Source of the DNA: Mycteria americana
Taxonomy: Eukaryota; Chordata; Aves; Ciconiiformes; Ciconiidae
Direction of reading: 5' to 3'
Length of the DNA: 64,000 bases
NCBI RefSeq assembly: GCF_035582795.1
Contig: NC_134396.1
Span: 31,849,683-31,913,682 of the forward strand
The position numbers and the translations under genes were made by a program. Shown piece after piece: positions 47,435-61,346 of the stretch (its first letter is position 1; each line of letters begins with the position of its first letter). Below the pieces are notes generated by a model. The model did no database searches. It saw only the letters and a program-made list of their open reading frames with translations, and had not been told where the DNA came from.

Positions 47435-49706
47435 GCATTGTTTTATTCTAACATCCCCAGTTTCCTACACTTTCAGCAACACTCAAACCCAGAATTTGAT
47501 GCCATGCAAAATTATCAAAGGAAATGAGGACTGTTGCACAGTTCAGGTCTCCACACAGAACAAGCTGACACTCAGCAATTTGAGTATTCACGACTCAGTT
47601 GCCAGTAAACGGAGCCTGAAGCCAGCCTCTGTATAACCGGAGGTTTCAAGTATAATCCTATTTAACTCCTCTTCTACAACTGTTTATTTTCTGAACTGCT
47701 TCTCAAGCACTTGCTCTGATAAAGGGATGAAAGACTGCACCAACACCTGGGATGGACAGCTATAAGAAGAAACAGCAACATCATGTGGGGTGGGTGTTAG
47801 CAGTGCAATATTACAGTGCACTGTGAATGATTATGGATTTAGGATGGTTGTTCAATCTGTAGATACACACAAAATAGAGTTGCTGGACCTACAAAGAATG
47901 CAGCTTCAGAGAAAGTAACAACTGGGTCAGAACCTTCTTCTACTGTCTCACCTCTCAAATATTTATTTTTTTCAGTATTTATACTTCATGCAAAAGTTGT
48001 CTGCAAATTATGAGATACTCAGAGAGTTTCAAATGCTTTCTTCTTTTGGAAACATGTAAGATAACATAGAAGAATCAAACCATCTAAATCTTTACTTCTG
48101 AAAATTAGTAGGTTATACACTGCTAGAAATAAATGCAATTAAAAATATGATAGAAAAATCACTAAGTGATACTTAGAATGGAAAAGTACTTTACCTTTAT
48201 TCGAGTAAGTGAGCTCACCATTCAAATAACTGGATATTTACATTTTAGGTTCTTCCATTTCTGTGGAAATCCATACTGATTTTTATTGAGGTCTCAATAT
48301 GTTCTACTTTTTATAAACAAAATAATGGAAAAGGAAAGATGGAAGGTTGAGATTTGAAAAAGTCCAAACCTAATACACACCCAACAGGAATAACTAGCGC
48401 CATTTTTAAGATTTTGTAGGAAAAACCATGTTTAAAATGTCAGCTTTAGTAGGAACAAAAAAGCACTTCAAAGTCCAGAAATCACTACATATGGTAGCAT
48501 ATGTAAAAAGTCTAATAATTTTGTAATCTGTGTGCACCTTTAAAAAACAAATTTGATTTTCTTTTGTAACCATTGTTACAGCTACCTTAAACATTACCTC
48601 TTAGGGTACTGTACCCAAAGATGACATTTTCTTTTAGAAGTTATGAAAATGTGACTTAAAATGACTTAAAGGCAATGTTAAAGCATACTCAGTGGTTACT
48701 AATGGCTTTTGCAAACTTTGAAAAACATTATTTTCCAACTTTTCTCTCTCTTCTGTACATATTACATTATGGAGAAGATATAGAAAAAACTTTCATGTTT
48801 AACAATGATGTGTAACAAGGGTATGTTTCATATGGTAAGTATTCTGCTGTGGAAATCACATATCAAATAAAATAATGTTTCTTTTGCTTTATCAATTAGC
48901 CCAATACCTTATTTTTCAGACTAACGTAACTGATTGCCAATACCATATCACTGTTATTAGCAAAACACCCCTCTTTATATATTTGAATATGCATGCCTGC
49001 AAGATTGTTTAAACATTTAATTACATTAATTGATCATATCCCTAACTTCCCCCAAATATTACATCCTCAGTGTGAATTTTTATAGTTGTATCACTTATTG
49101 TAGCAAGCAAATGTCACAATAGTTACATTTCTGGAAATTTAGTCCTGGAAGTTTTCTTTTATCTAATACTGAAAATTAAGCACAAAAGGTAGCTCAGCAC
49201 TAACGAATGAAGATGTATATAGGCTGAGTCATCTGAGCATGTACATTTAATTACAGAAAAGCCAAAGGACTTTCAGGAAGTCCTGCACAAAAAAAGTCAA
49301 GCACTACAGAGTGTGGACCATGAACAATGGTGTGAGAATGGCATAACAGGGGAGTAAAAAGGGTTATTTTGCACATTGATAAGTAAAATTCTTTTCAACA
49401 TCCCTGCTTTTTATCCTCCCTGACCCTTAACACTCCTATTTCATGGAAAGTTTCTCATTCCCGGAATCTCTGTAAATCTGTTTGCCCATTACAATGAAAA
49501 ATGCTTAATTATACTGTTTTCTGACTGCCTTATGCAAGATATCTTCAGGAAAATTTTAGCTGATTTGACTATTACAATCCTATACTTTGATTAACAATAC
49601 TTTGGTGAACCACAGGGCATGATGCAACTTAAAAACCCAAAGCATTTTAGTAAGCTAAATATATTGTATATTTGCAGTGCTGATAAACCACTCATTAATG
49701 CAGCTT

Positions 49707-49737
49707 TTAATGTTAAATGTTTAACATTTAACATTAA
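49707..49737. repeat. perfect 15-bp inverted repeat with 1-base centre
   Basis: Arms ttaatgttaaatgtt (49707-49721) and aacatttaacattaa (49723-49737) are exact reverse complements around a single T at 49722. It is AT-rich, so it extrudes easily but could also arise by replication template switching. Confidence 0.9.
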
Positions 49738-49880
49738 CAGCTTAAAGCTTCTTGCCAAAATAGCTAACTGTAATGCTCAAGGAAAAGTTGAGAGGAAAGA
49801 ATACATAAGCATAGTTTATGTCTTTATTTTTGTTAATGAGCATGATTCAGTAGCAAAAGCCTTCTTAAAAGTGGGAGTTG

Positions 49881-49922
49881 CTTTTTTTTTTTTTTCCTCT
49901 TTTTTTTTTTCTTTTCCCTTTT
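49881..49922. repeat. 42-base pyrimidine tract
   Basis: Uninterrupted C/T, mainly T runs broken by CC pairs, about 145 bases after the palindrome at 49707-49737. Confidence 0.8.
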
Positions 49923-52900
49923 AAGACAGAAAATCATCAAACTGCCTGCCCAAGGGAAAGAAGGGATCAGGAAATGTGTTTCTGCTAGTACAGATTTTGG
50001 TTCTGAGTTGCACTAAGTAAATTTGGAGTAATTCAACACACTCAAGTAGAATTATAGCAGTGCAGCAAAGAAGAGGTTCTAACTTGCATTGTCTGGGACT
50101 TTCTGTAACTGCCATCACAGTCAATGGAATAATTTCCCATCCACTTTCCTGGATCATTTCCTTACAATACCTTCCCCTGTACATTAGGCACAGTATAACT
50201 CCTACAATGCAAAAGGACAAGAAACATAGGCAACAACAAACAAACAATAAAAGTGATTTCAGTCTGAAATGACTCTGAAATCCTTCTGGTGTTCACTTCT
50301 TAGAGCTCTTTTGAATTTGATCATATTTTTGATCATCACTATGGATTTTCACTTTTGCACATTTTCATTTAAAATCTTTGCCCCATCTTTTGAAAAGCAA
50401 TCAAATCAGCTGGAGATATTCTTGGATTTGCATCTGTTGCTGTCTGAAAAATGTTATACTTCCCAACTGTCTACTTACCAATTTAATCTGCCATCTTTTA
50501 ACACAGTAGGAAGAATTAATCTTTAGTAAAACTCCAAGTGCAGTTGTCTCAAGGATAGATTTGGTACAGCATGGTTAATATTTCCCTATTTATTCTTCAC
50601 TGGAATACCTCATATTGTTAAGGAAGTGAAGAAGAAAAATGTTTCAACTCACCAGTTGCATCAGTTTTTATTCTGGGTTGAATATCACACATTTTGTCGT
50701 AAATAAATAAGACTCCTAGGAGCAGAACAGTATTCTTCCTACTACCCTACTTATTCACAGTTACACCTGTGCTGTTGCAAAAGTGGAGTCTTAACAGACT
50801 GCATTAACAAGATTAAATGGAAGAAGTGATAAAGGCATAGACTGTTCCATTTCGTTAAGGAAGGGAGGAAGACTGCTGGAGGAACTAAGTAATGAAACAC
50901 CATTTTCTTTTGGTACTATCTTCATGTAGAATGCATTTCTTATTCCAGCCCAATCATTTAAAAATAATACTTCTTTTCTGGAAATTCTGAAAATAAATCT
51001 CAGCTTTCCTTTACCATCAGTTGTTTTTGCTTCAGACATATATAAGAAATGGAGGATTAGACTGGCAGATGTGAGATGCCAAATTATTACAGATAAAAAC
51101 CCCATCTTGTGAAATAACACCTATATGCTACCTACCTGCATCCAGAGCAAAAAAGTTAATTTGCTTACTGGGTTTTTAGACTGCATGTGACACACCTGAC
51201 TGAACCGTCCCTGTTGGACACCCATTACATTAAAGGAATATCAACTGAATCCTAGTTGCCCTTAGTTTGTACGGCCAGGGGGAATTTAGGGAATTTAGGG
51301 GTAAGCTCTCAGTATGAATCTCTAACAGTGTTGCTCAGCGCTTGGAACTACTATTTTTTTTTTTTTCCTAGGCTCCCACATTGGCTAGGATTGCATCCTA
51401 GTTCACAGGTTATACTTGCAAGGGCATGCAGTGACTGTCATGCACCAAACATGGTGTAGACAAACACAAAGCACTGCAAGCTTTACACAGGCTTTCTGTC
51501 AAAAACAAAACAAAGCAAAAAAAGGCATATGAAGAGAGCACTTCTACAACACAGCTAATTTATTAAATGCAGTGTCTCTCTAATTCATTTTTCCCTTGGG
51601 AGTCTTTGAGGGTTTTCTGTGCTTGGAAAGAATTCCCCTCTGCACCCTGTTACACATTCCCAGGCTTTTTTTGCTGGAAGAGCTCTGCAAGGTTATTTCA
51701 TTTCCAGGTAACCTTTCCATGTTAAACCATTCTCTCATGTCCTAACCTTTTGCATAAAGTACTTGTTGGAATAAGAGATGATTCAGATTTTAACAATTCT
51801 GTCCTGCTAACTCTGCATATTCATTCCCTTAGAATTTGTGCCAAAGATAAAACAGCGAGGATTTCATTTTCAAGATTCAATAAGCCTGATACATACAGAA
51901 TACTGTTAATCCTACCTACTATTAAAAAAAAGATGTTCAAAATTGCCACTATCTCAGCCATTTTGCTTTGAATGTTTGTTCTGGTTAGATACAACAGTTG
52001 AGGAATTTTCAAAAAAAGAAACCAATGCAAGGGGAAATATTAGGGGAGAGTTCCAAAGTTTATCAAAATAAGGAGAATTATTGAAGATTAGGAAAAGTAC
52101 AGAAAACAAACAAATACATGAGCTGGGAATAGTCAGCCTGAAAAAATATTTTTCCAATAATGAGGAAAACATTATGTAAAAGATAATAAGAAACAGGATG
52201 AGTTAATTACTTATAATAACTCATTTAAATCTGCATAAACATTACACAGCTATTTTTTTCATGATTGTTCCTAGAACCAGTCACGTAGGCTACATGTGAT
52301 GTTGTGGGATTATAATCTTAAATAAGGTCCCAAACTCTTGGCCTGCTGCATTTCAGATGAATAAAAATTCCCTGGCTTGCTAAAAGAATAGGAATTGCCC
52401 TCTCTCTATTATTTCATAAATGGAAGCCTTTGATGTTATGGGGCATAATTTTTCTTGACTGGATAAATAATTGGTGTATAATTTTCCTCCTGTTGCAACA
52501 GCATTTCATTCTGCTGAAGTAGTGATTGCCTAACAAGATTTTTAAGTCTCACTGTTTCATAATATATTACAGTTCCCTATTAGACACACCACTTTCCTCT
52601 CAGATAAAAAACATGGATCAAAGAAATGGCCAAAAGAAATGAACAACATTTAAGGGTTCTTTTTCCCTTTTCTCCCTCTCTAATTTGTGTAACTGAAAAT
52701 TAGTTCTGCATGAGTCAGAAAGAAATCAATAGATTGTTGCCAAATATTACAGACTAATTCTGATGCAGGAATTAGTATCAAACTGGTGCTGAGCAACAAT
52801 TCCAGACGCACTGGCTTTCAAATCGAGAATTATCACTTGACTAGCAGCCTAATAAATCACTCTGTATGTCCTGTCGGGCGTGTTCTGCCTCCACAGGCAT

Positions 52901-53108
52901 CAGGGCAGGCAGAATTTGGACACAGAAGTCTTAGGTACTGTTTGCATTTTGTAATGAGAACTCAGTTCCAGAAGAAAATGGCAATATTTAAACTCTCACA
53001 AAAATATAATGACACGACATAGTTTTCAATTCTAAGTTCGTATTTCTAGAAATGTATCCCACTGACTCTCAGCTGAAAAAGAAAATTATATTGAGGAACG
53101 ATTACAAG

Positions 53109-53152
53109 AGCTGAACAAATATAACATGAAAGCTGAACAAATATAAAATGAA
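53109..53152. repeat. 22-base tandem duplication
   Basis: agctgaacaaatataacatg at 53109 is followed at 53131 by agctgaacaaatataaaatg. This is two near-identical units in intron 1. Confidence 0.85.
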
Positions 53153-54100
53153 AACTCCACTCATCTATAGCATGGAGTAAAGCAAGCTCTGACATCCGTG
53201 CTTTGCTAGCTGCCTTTTGACCAGGAAGCTGTCTTATGAGCTGGCTTAATAACTTGAACCAACAGACAGTCTGAATAAAAGGGGCCTTCATGCACTTAGT
53301 TTTCTTTTTAACTATTTCAACACAAAGGGATCATGAAAAGGTCCTATTTGCACGTTCATGAAAAAATGTTGGCTGTGTTCGGTTCTGCCTGATGATGTTC
53401 AACAGAAAAGAGATTTTTTTAATATGATAAATATTTTTAAGATCAAGAAAGGGAGGAATTTGACACCAATGAATGCTATGGAATATAGCCTTATTCCTTA
53501 ATGTCCTGACAGTTAATTCTCTCATCAGCTTAATTTGCTCAGCAGTTTACAGAGTCTTATAATACACACAGTCACAGGATTAACTATGGAAAGAGGGAAT
53601 GTAAACAATTTATGCTAGTAATTTAGAAAGAAAATAAACTATAAAAGTTTTTGCACAGAAACTGACTGTTGCACTACAGTAAAAAAAACAAACAAACAAA
53701 ACCACCCTCCTGAAAGACAAAGGTATTAAAATTCAAAAAGGGAATCAACTGGATATTACAGTTTTTTGTATAAACTACAAATACTCGAGCACAGTCTGCT
53801 GGAGCCACCCTGTGCACTTTGATAGCCCAGGGAGTCCTTCAGCTGTTGTAGGCAAATTCGTTCTAAACTCTGGTAAAAATGATTTGGCTAAATCAAGGAC
53901 AATCTGGCCATCGCTTTAGAGACCAACAGATGTGGAGATTACGAGGGAGGCAGGTGGGATTCACTTCCATCCAGCCACCTTGCTCTTGTTAAGAGCAGGC
54001 ATCTGATACATCCACAGACAGGAACTTTATTTCTTTTGCTGTTCTTGCTGTTCTTATCAAAAAGCATTCGGCTGTCTGGGGAGGAAATGGAAGGAAGAAA

Positions 54101-54128
54101 GTGTGTGTGCGTGCGCGCATGCGTGTGC
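54101..54128. repeat. 28-base alternating purine-pyrimidine (GT/GC) tract
   Basis: Strict purine-pyrimidine alternation runs from 54101 to 54128: (GT)4, then GC/GT/CG steps around GCGCGCATGCG. This is the classic composition for Z-DNA. Confidence 0.85.
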
Positions 54129-56146
54129 AAGACTACTGGTTCAGAACCTCAGTTGGTGTGAACTGGTGCAGGGCTGCTGCAGTCAGTGAAGCTATGCCAA
54201 ATTATATTAACTGCAGGTCAGCTTCTCTTCTCATTTATTCCTACATTACACAACAGTTGAAAAATAAAGGAAAAGAGTGTTATTAAAGAGGTTGTAGGTA
54301 ACTGTATCACTCTCCTCCTGAAGGCTGCATATGATAAATCCCCCTGGTCTTAACTGCCAGAGCTATAGGAAATTGAGCAGCAGCTTCTAGGTTGTGGCCC
54401 TGCACAATTTCGAAGAAGGTAGTTCTCTTCTTTCATTTTAGGAAGTAGGTATTGTCCTTGGGGAATGTGATGAGATGAACACTTTTTGCTTTGTATATTC
54501 TTCAGCCATGCAAGCTCTGATCCACCTTGCAAATGTCGTTTTGGATGTTGGCCTTTCTCCCTTGTGGATACAGAACAGAAAGAAAAGTCTTGCTGCATCC
54601 TGAAATCTTGTGATCTGTAAATCTAGGTTTCTGCAGCCCTGGGGACATTTCAACTATGTGAATCCAGTTCTATTCCACTTGCAGGCTAAAGATACAAAAA
54701 TGGTGGTGCTACCTCCCGGTTTAAAGAAAAATCAATACAAATATATTGAGAATCCAGGTGCTTTAATCAGGGCTGTTATATGTGGGGGAATCACAGCAAA
54801 AGGATTAGCACAAGAAATTGGTAGCAGGGCTTTTTGTCCATTCTTTTTTTGTTCTATTTTGTTTTCTGGTGAAAAGTAACCCCAGCAGACTGGGTGAAGG
54901 GGAGCGGTGAATAAGAGAGAGCATGCTCCAAAGGTCTATTAGTCCACTGTGCAGTGCATTTTAGGTTCAAAGACTTCAGAAATGATAAGAGAGGCTATAC
55001 CTTTATGTGCAGAAAAGAAGGATCTTTGGAGAACCTTGTAACATTAAGGTGACAGAATTCCTTTGTTGGTGTGACCTCTAATGGCTTTGAAAACACTGAA
55101 TGAGTTTTAAGAACCAAGGACTAGGTGGTTATCCATAGAAAATTTGAAGAAAATCATGGACATACAGGAAATAGTATCTTTGAACCAAACTGAAAGTGCT
55201 GACCTCAGATTTTTAGCTGGTCTATTATTATTGTACTTCCCTGTGGAAACTTGCAGCATCCGGGTGACTTGTTCTGAGTGACTTTTTCTGTCTCTCTGCA
55301 TCTTGTTTCACCTTCCAAGGAATGACAGACCCCTCTTGATAAAAAAGTCTCTTCCCTAAATTGGATGCTGCATCTCCTTGGCACACGTAAAGAGAAATTT
55401 ACAGCTAAATCCATTCAGAAGCAAGTCAGGTATTTTAGACTTTTACAGTCCAGAAGTTCACACACCACTTGATCAGACTACCAAACTTTTGCTGTAGGAA
55501 ACCACTGATTTTCCAAAACAATTATCACTGTTTTCATGATTTCAAACCTCATGTGTCACGTGTCTCGTGTCAATCTCTTGCTATTGGATTTCAGCACTGG
55601 AGCTAATCATTTGTCAATGGCTATTGCCTGTGGAACTACTGGTTATTTCCATAGGTTCATATACTTTTTCTAGTGTGGCTGCAACTATCAGCACTATGAA
55701 GATGAATCTAACAGGGCTCTTTTGGAAGCAGTGTCCACCTGTAACAGTAGAGCAATTAGGCATATTTTTGTTATGCCTGGAGATCATCAGAACTACTGCT
55801 GAAATTCATATTAGGTTGGACATAAACAGAGCACTCTCTTCCACCCTACACCCAATATATAATAAATTTCAGCACTTCTGTACAAGGAGCTGACTCACTC
55901 TGCATTCAGACACATTTCCAAAGATTTGAAGCACTGGACAGTCTCAGCCAACATGCTATGCTCCAGTCTTCATTGGTTACCCAATTTATTGTTAACTTTC
56001 ACTACAATTAAAATAGCCAGCAAGTGTTCTCTTAATTGCGACTCACCTTCTGAGGAGTAGGAATATTTTGATGGCTGCTTTCAGGCTGAACCCATTGATC
56101 TATCTTACCCTCTTTTTGCTTGATAGTCTGAATATGAATTACTTTT

Positions 56147-56186
56147 GGCTATTTAAAAGTATATTTGGCTATTTAAAAGTAGATTT
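56147..56186. repeat. 20-base tandem duplication
   Basis: ggctatttaaaagtatattt is followed directly by ggctatttaaaagtagattt. Each unit carries CTATTTAAAA, one base away from a MEF2-type A/T box. Confidence 0.85.
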
Positions 56187-59100
56187 ATTTGCCTGCATAG
56201 GATAAATAGTTACATGACCCAAATTTTGGCCATTTACAGAAATGATTTTATTATGATGGCTGCATAAAAAGCCTCACAGTGCTTTCTTCCATGAATCAAA
56301 GCATAATTCCATATTTAAGTGTATATGTTATTGCCACTCCTTTGCCATCTGCTGTGACTTTAATAAGCCTCTCAGCTGTTTGTCCATATCTCTTCTTCCC
56401 CTAGACTGACATATCAGGCTGATCTCAACCTTCCTCAGGATCCTGGGGGCTGATGGATATCATAAAGAGTCCAGGTTCTTCTGGACTCTTCTCAGAGTAA
56501 GAAAAAAACTTACTCTGGTGGACTCTCACTGACAATACATGCATGAAATCTTCAGAAGGAAGTTGTCAGTTGAACTGCTGTACAAACATGGGATGGGGAG
56601 AGGGAAAATAAGATTTTACCATATTTTGTGGCTTTGCTATTGAGGTTCAACAGACCTGACAAGAACCAAAGATTGTCTTGTCGTGGGTCTCCTACACTTA
56701 TGAAGCCTCATTCTCTTGCCTAAGTCTTTGTATCTCCACAATACATTTCAGCTTTCTGGAGCAACAGAACCATTGTCTCCTGCGAACTTGGTCTGACCTG
56801 TTAAGGAAAGCTGTTTACACAGGCTTGTGTCTCACAAGAAAAGCAGAGATAAATCTAAGGTGGTATTTTGTTTCTTTAAGAATGAATAAATTGCTTTCTT
56901 TATAAACCAGAAGAACCAGCAACCCAAATATTTTTCTGTAATTACTGAAGTGATCTGCTAAAAGTAGCCCCTACATCTTGAAAATAAAAACCAAAGCAGA
57001 AGGACTTAAGCAAGTTTGGTAATTAAATAAATCATATTAAAAGGAAACACTTTCAGGAGTTTTCTAGTATCTAATGCAAGCCTTAGTCTTCAATACTTTA
57101 AGCAAAGTATGAACTGAAACCCCTTGGTTTTACTCCCATAAACTACTGTGACCACAGTCTGCTTCCTATGATGCAGTCTGCTTTAAACTCTCTGGATTAC
57201 ACTCTGTAAGGTCTAGTTGAAACCTAATAAGATGGGACAATTTATCTGCTAATGACCACAGTCACCTTCAGGATGTTAGTGAGGCCAGTGTAACTATGCA
57301 TATTTCAGTCTGAGACCTCTGTATTTCCACTTTAATGTAAGGAAACAATAAGCTATCTCTGGCACCTCGGCATTATATATATCAGCAAATGCTATATGAT
57401 TGGCAGCAATGCTGCTTCTGAACTGTGCTTGTATCATGTCCCTTCAGTCTGCCAAACCCAAATATTGGAAACAGTGGGGTGAAATGACAAACACAGCAGA
57501 ATTATTTCAGTGGGGATCTTGAACCTCTCATGAATTTGTGCTACATCCAGCTGGGGGGAGAATGGGCATTTTGTGTCTTACATTAAACTCAAATAAGCTT
57601 TCACAAATGAGAATGCTGCCTGCCATGTTATAAGGTCAGCCACAAAGAAAGCATCACTGCTGGGTTTCTAATCTTGAATCTCATGCTCATTAATAATACA
57701 CAACAGAACATCAAACCTTTCTAAAACAACAAGCCCAGAACTTTGCTTTAATATGTCTGTCAGCACTTCTCCTTTGCACTCCTGAAGACGAGGATCGTGC
57801 TTTTGACAGAAAGCGTGAGTGCTTTTAAGTCACTCTTCCAAACATTTCCACAGGCTTCTGTTTCCACGTGCAGCATGTGAATAATAGATGCAGAGGTCAA
57901 CAAACTTAAAAATAATGAAAAAAATTAATTACTAGCTAAAAATCATGCCTGTTGCAGGCAGAAGATGTGTAAGTGAGGGTGAACATGAACCACCTGATAT
58001 ACTGTGCTGCTGTTTTAGCTCTTGCGTTCCGTGGGATCTCCAAGCATACGACAAAGCTTGTGGCACCATCCCTGAAAGTCCTCCAGGAAGACATGAAATG
58101 GAGTGGAGAGAAACTGCAATCAGTAAGACAGCATCGTTCTAACTGGTGACATGAAAATATATTCATTCACACTGAGGTACGTTAGGGCCAGATCCAAAAA
58201 AACAAAGAACAGAGACTCCTAAGACTTTGGTGCTCAGACACCTGTCTTTTGAGAGCAGTTTGATTCAAAGTGGGATTAGTAAACCTGTATGAAGTGCCTA
58301 AATGCTTCTACAGGGTATAGGCAGTCCAGTGATTTGCCGTTGGATCTGGCTGTTTGTGGGCTGGTCACACACAAAAGCTGGGGAAGAAAAGAAAGTGTCT
58401 TAGGTGCCTTGGGTAACCTATTAAGGGAGTTTTTAATTTTGAAAATTTACCTAATTTCCTTCTCAACAGCAACTAAGCAATAAAATTGTGCTAGTGGCAT
58501 CAGAGTGTAGGGGAAGTAGCAATGAGCTATTCTTATACAATCATTAGGTACATCAAATGTAAGCATCTGCTTACAGTGATGTTTTTGCCCCCTCTGCCCG
58601 AAGTACCCAACTTTGTTCTGACGAGGCTTTAATGAACATAGCTGTAACTTCATTAAGGCTGAACGGAATACAGCTGTCATCCTAGCTGTATAAAACAGAT
58701 AGGGTTTTTTTTTTGTTTGTTTGTTTTCTTAAAGCTGCAGGGTAGAGGACAACCTGTTCGTAAGTCCATGCCTAACAGTTAGTATCTGGGATGTGGCCAC
58801 ATCTGAGACAAAGTACAATAGCTTGTAAGCCTCGAAGAGCAGTACAGACCAAGAAATGCAAAATGTTCTAGCCACACAGAACTTCAGGGACATTTAGTTA
58901 ATTAGGCAAATGTGCCTGGTATACTAGGAACCATGTGTCAGAACACTTTCACAAGAGGCGGTGAGAGCCCTCAATAAGAGCCCCTCACCCCTTTCAGCAA
59001 CTGATAAAGCCTATCACCATCTATGGGATAAAAGGAAAGAGCAATATCAAATGAATCACAAGTACAGCTTCCTGCCACGCTGGTGAAAGAATACATCCTT

Positions 59101-61294
59101 GTCAGAAGCCTTTCATACAGCCATTTTAAAAGAAATGAGAATGAGCTGTAAGGAGAGAAGAGACCACCAGTAGAACAGTGGTGTTACTGTTATTTTTTTA
59201 TCACTGTCACACTTCTCTGTCATTAGGTTGGGTGTGTTTTTCTGGCTTCCCCTTCCAGGAGCTGCCAATGAATTTAGAGAAATGAAATATAAACCTTTAC
59301 CATGTACCTCTTAGGTTCAAAAAACCCCCTCAAAATAAACAAAACTAGGGACAAAAAACCTGATCCATTGGTAGTCGGCTTCATAAAACATAAAAACATA
59401 TAGAAAGGGGATTCTGCTTTTCTAGGCAATGAAATATAACCCTTCTTTGCTGGTATATTTTGATTGTTCTTGAAAACAATAACAGATATAACCTTTGATG
59501 AAGACACTGAATTGATTAGATGCAAATTTGGTATCTCTTAATGAGATAGGATAGCTGATGAAATCTAAGAATCCAGTAAGAAAAGTACAATCAAAAATAC
59601 GTTTCTTGGAATTTTTAATTCTGACACTTATCTAAACAAGACACGTCTACTTGTCTAACTGAAAGTGAAAGACTTGCCACTCTAGGTGATGAGGCTGAGA
59701 ACTTAATTTGCTTTAAAAAGTTAAATGAAGGGTACAGCAGAACAACCATATTTATCAAGGTTAAGTACTAAGATACTGTCTGTTGTATTCTTAACACAGA
59801 ACTACAATCATATTACCGCTGTCAGAAATGGCATTGCTATTAAAAATGTTTTAATGGTACAGTATACTCAGGTCTGCTTATAATGACCTTTTTATCCATT
59901 TTTCTTCTCTCTACAAATGCTCTTTCTGAGGGGGGAAAAATGTATATCATCTGCCCCTTTGCACAGTTCTCATGCATAATGCAATTACTATGATTTTCTG
60001 CACCTCAAAAGTGCAGACATTTCCCATAACTACATGGAAAGAAAGAAAATGACCCGAATTCAAATTACTGTACAAGAGACAGACCTTACTAACATAGCTC
60101 TTATTACTTAAGATGACAGTGAATAACTAAAGATAGCATTAGTATTTTCAATTCAGGTGGTTCTACATTCGATTATTAACCAGTTCCCTCATGTTCCCTT
60201 GGACACTAATGACTTCTGATCATGTGAGTCAGGAGATCTGAGCAAAACTGTAATATTGGTCCCACCAAGAATTACCTACCTAGGTAAGGGGAAAACAATA
60301 TGCCAGGGATATATGCCATAGCTGCAGCCTATGTTAACATCTTATTCAGTGTAGCTTTAGCTGTTAAAGCCAAGAAGGCAAAAGAAACATAAAATCCTGC
60401 AGTATTTTGAGCTTTTCCTCTTACTCTTTTAGCAATTATCGCTAAGCAAATCTGGCATTCAGACACAAATGTTTTGCTTTGCAGAAAAATGCTGGAAAAA
60501 CATTACTAAAAATGTCAGGAAAATTGTTATATCTGGTAAAAATCACAGACATTAAAAAAAGGAAAGAAAAGCAATTTCAAAGCAGATGTTTTCAATATGT
60601 CTACCTGAAACCTTTTATAACAAAGTTCTCTCTCCACATCATCGATCTAAAGCTTTAACTGGCAGACAGTAAAGTCTGATGGGAAAATAATGGTCTTTTA
60701 AATACCTGGGAATGAAAAGCAAATTGAGTTAGCACAGTGTAAGAGGCAAGTAATTACATAATGTCAATCCTGTTTTATACAGTTCAGTCTTTAAACAGCA
60801 TGCAAAGAAAAGACATGTCTGGGAGAAAATATGAATCTCCTTACTTCAAGTGACTCATGTGCTCTTTTCCCAATAAGAAGTTAGGGCTATTACGTGTAAC
60901 AGCAGGCTCTTTGCTTAAGGGTTTCTCAAACGCGGCTGCTGCTAAATCTGTTAGTTTGTGACTATTTAAAGTTTTCTCTCCCTCTTGTCAAATCCAAATG
61001 TCAGTCACTAGCTACAAGAGTGCAAGTCTTCATTGGGCAACTTCCAAAACGATCCTCTCTGCAGAAAGAATTTCTATTATCTCAGAGAAAAACCCATACA
61101 AAATTAGGCATGAAAGATTGATTGAAATCTCAAGAATATATACTATGCAACTGCATAGTTTCATTGACATAAAATTTAATAATTTGTTGAAATGTAAGTA
61201 AATCACTGAAAACAAACAAAAAAGGGGAGTTTTAGATGGCGCGTGTCTCAGTTCTTCACTGATTCTGCACTTCTCAGTTTCCTGTATCTGCTGT

Positions 61295-61346
61295 GTTTGT
61301 ACCATCACTCGTCCTTATACGTTTGTACCATCACTCGCCACATACG
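61295..61346. repeat. 26-base imperfect tandem duplication
   Basis: gtttgtaccatcactcg occurs at 61295 and again at 61321, each followed by a diverged 'cc..atac' segment. This is a short local duplication in intron 1. Confidence 0.85.

Noticed and set aside
47434..47441. ATG-CGG-G on the minus strand as the RORB first coding exon
   Set aside because: The sequence continues as a G run with no GT donor after the seventh base, so it cannot splice to exon 2.
57531..57545. ATG-AGA-G|gt on the minus strand as the RORB first coding exon
   Set aside because: It encodes Met-Arg and has a GT, but the donor gttcaa is poor, the recalled first exon uses a CGN Arg codon, and no CpG-rich promoter surrounds it.
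61229..61244. agatggcgc as a second CTCF site
   Set aside because: The left half (gtttt) does not fit the CTCF core; the match is limited to the right half.
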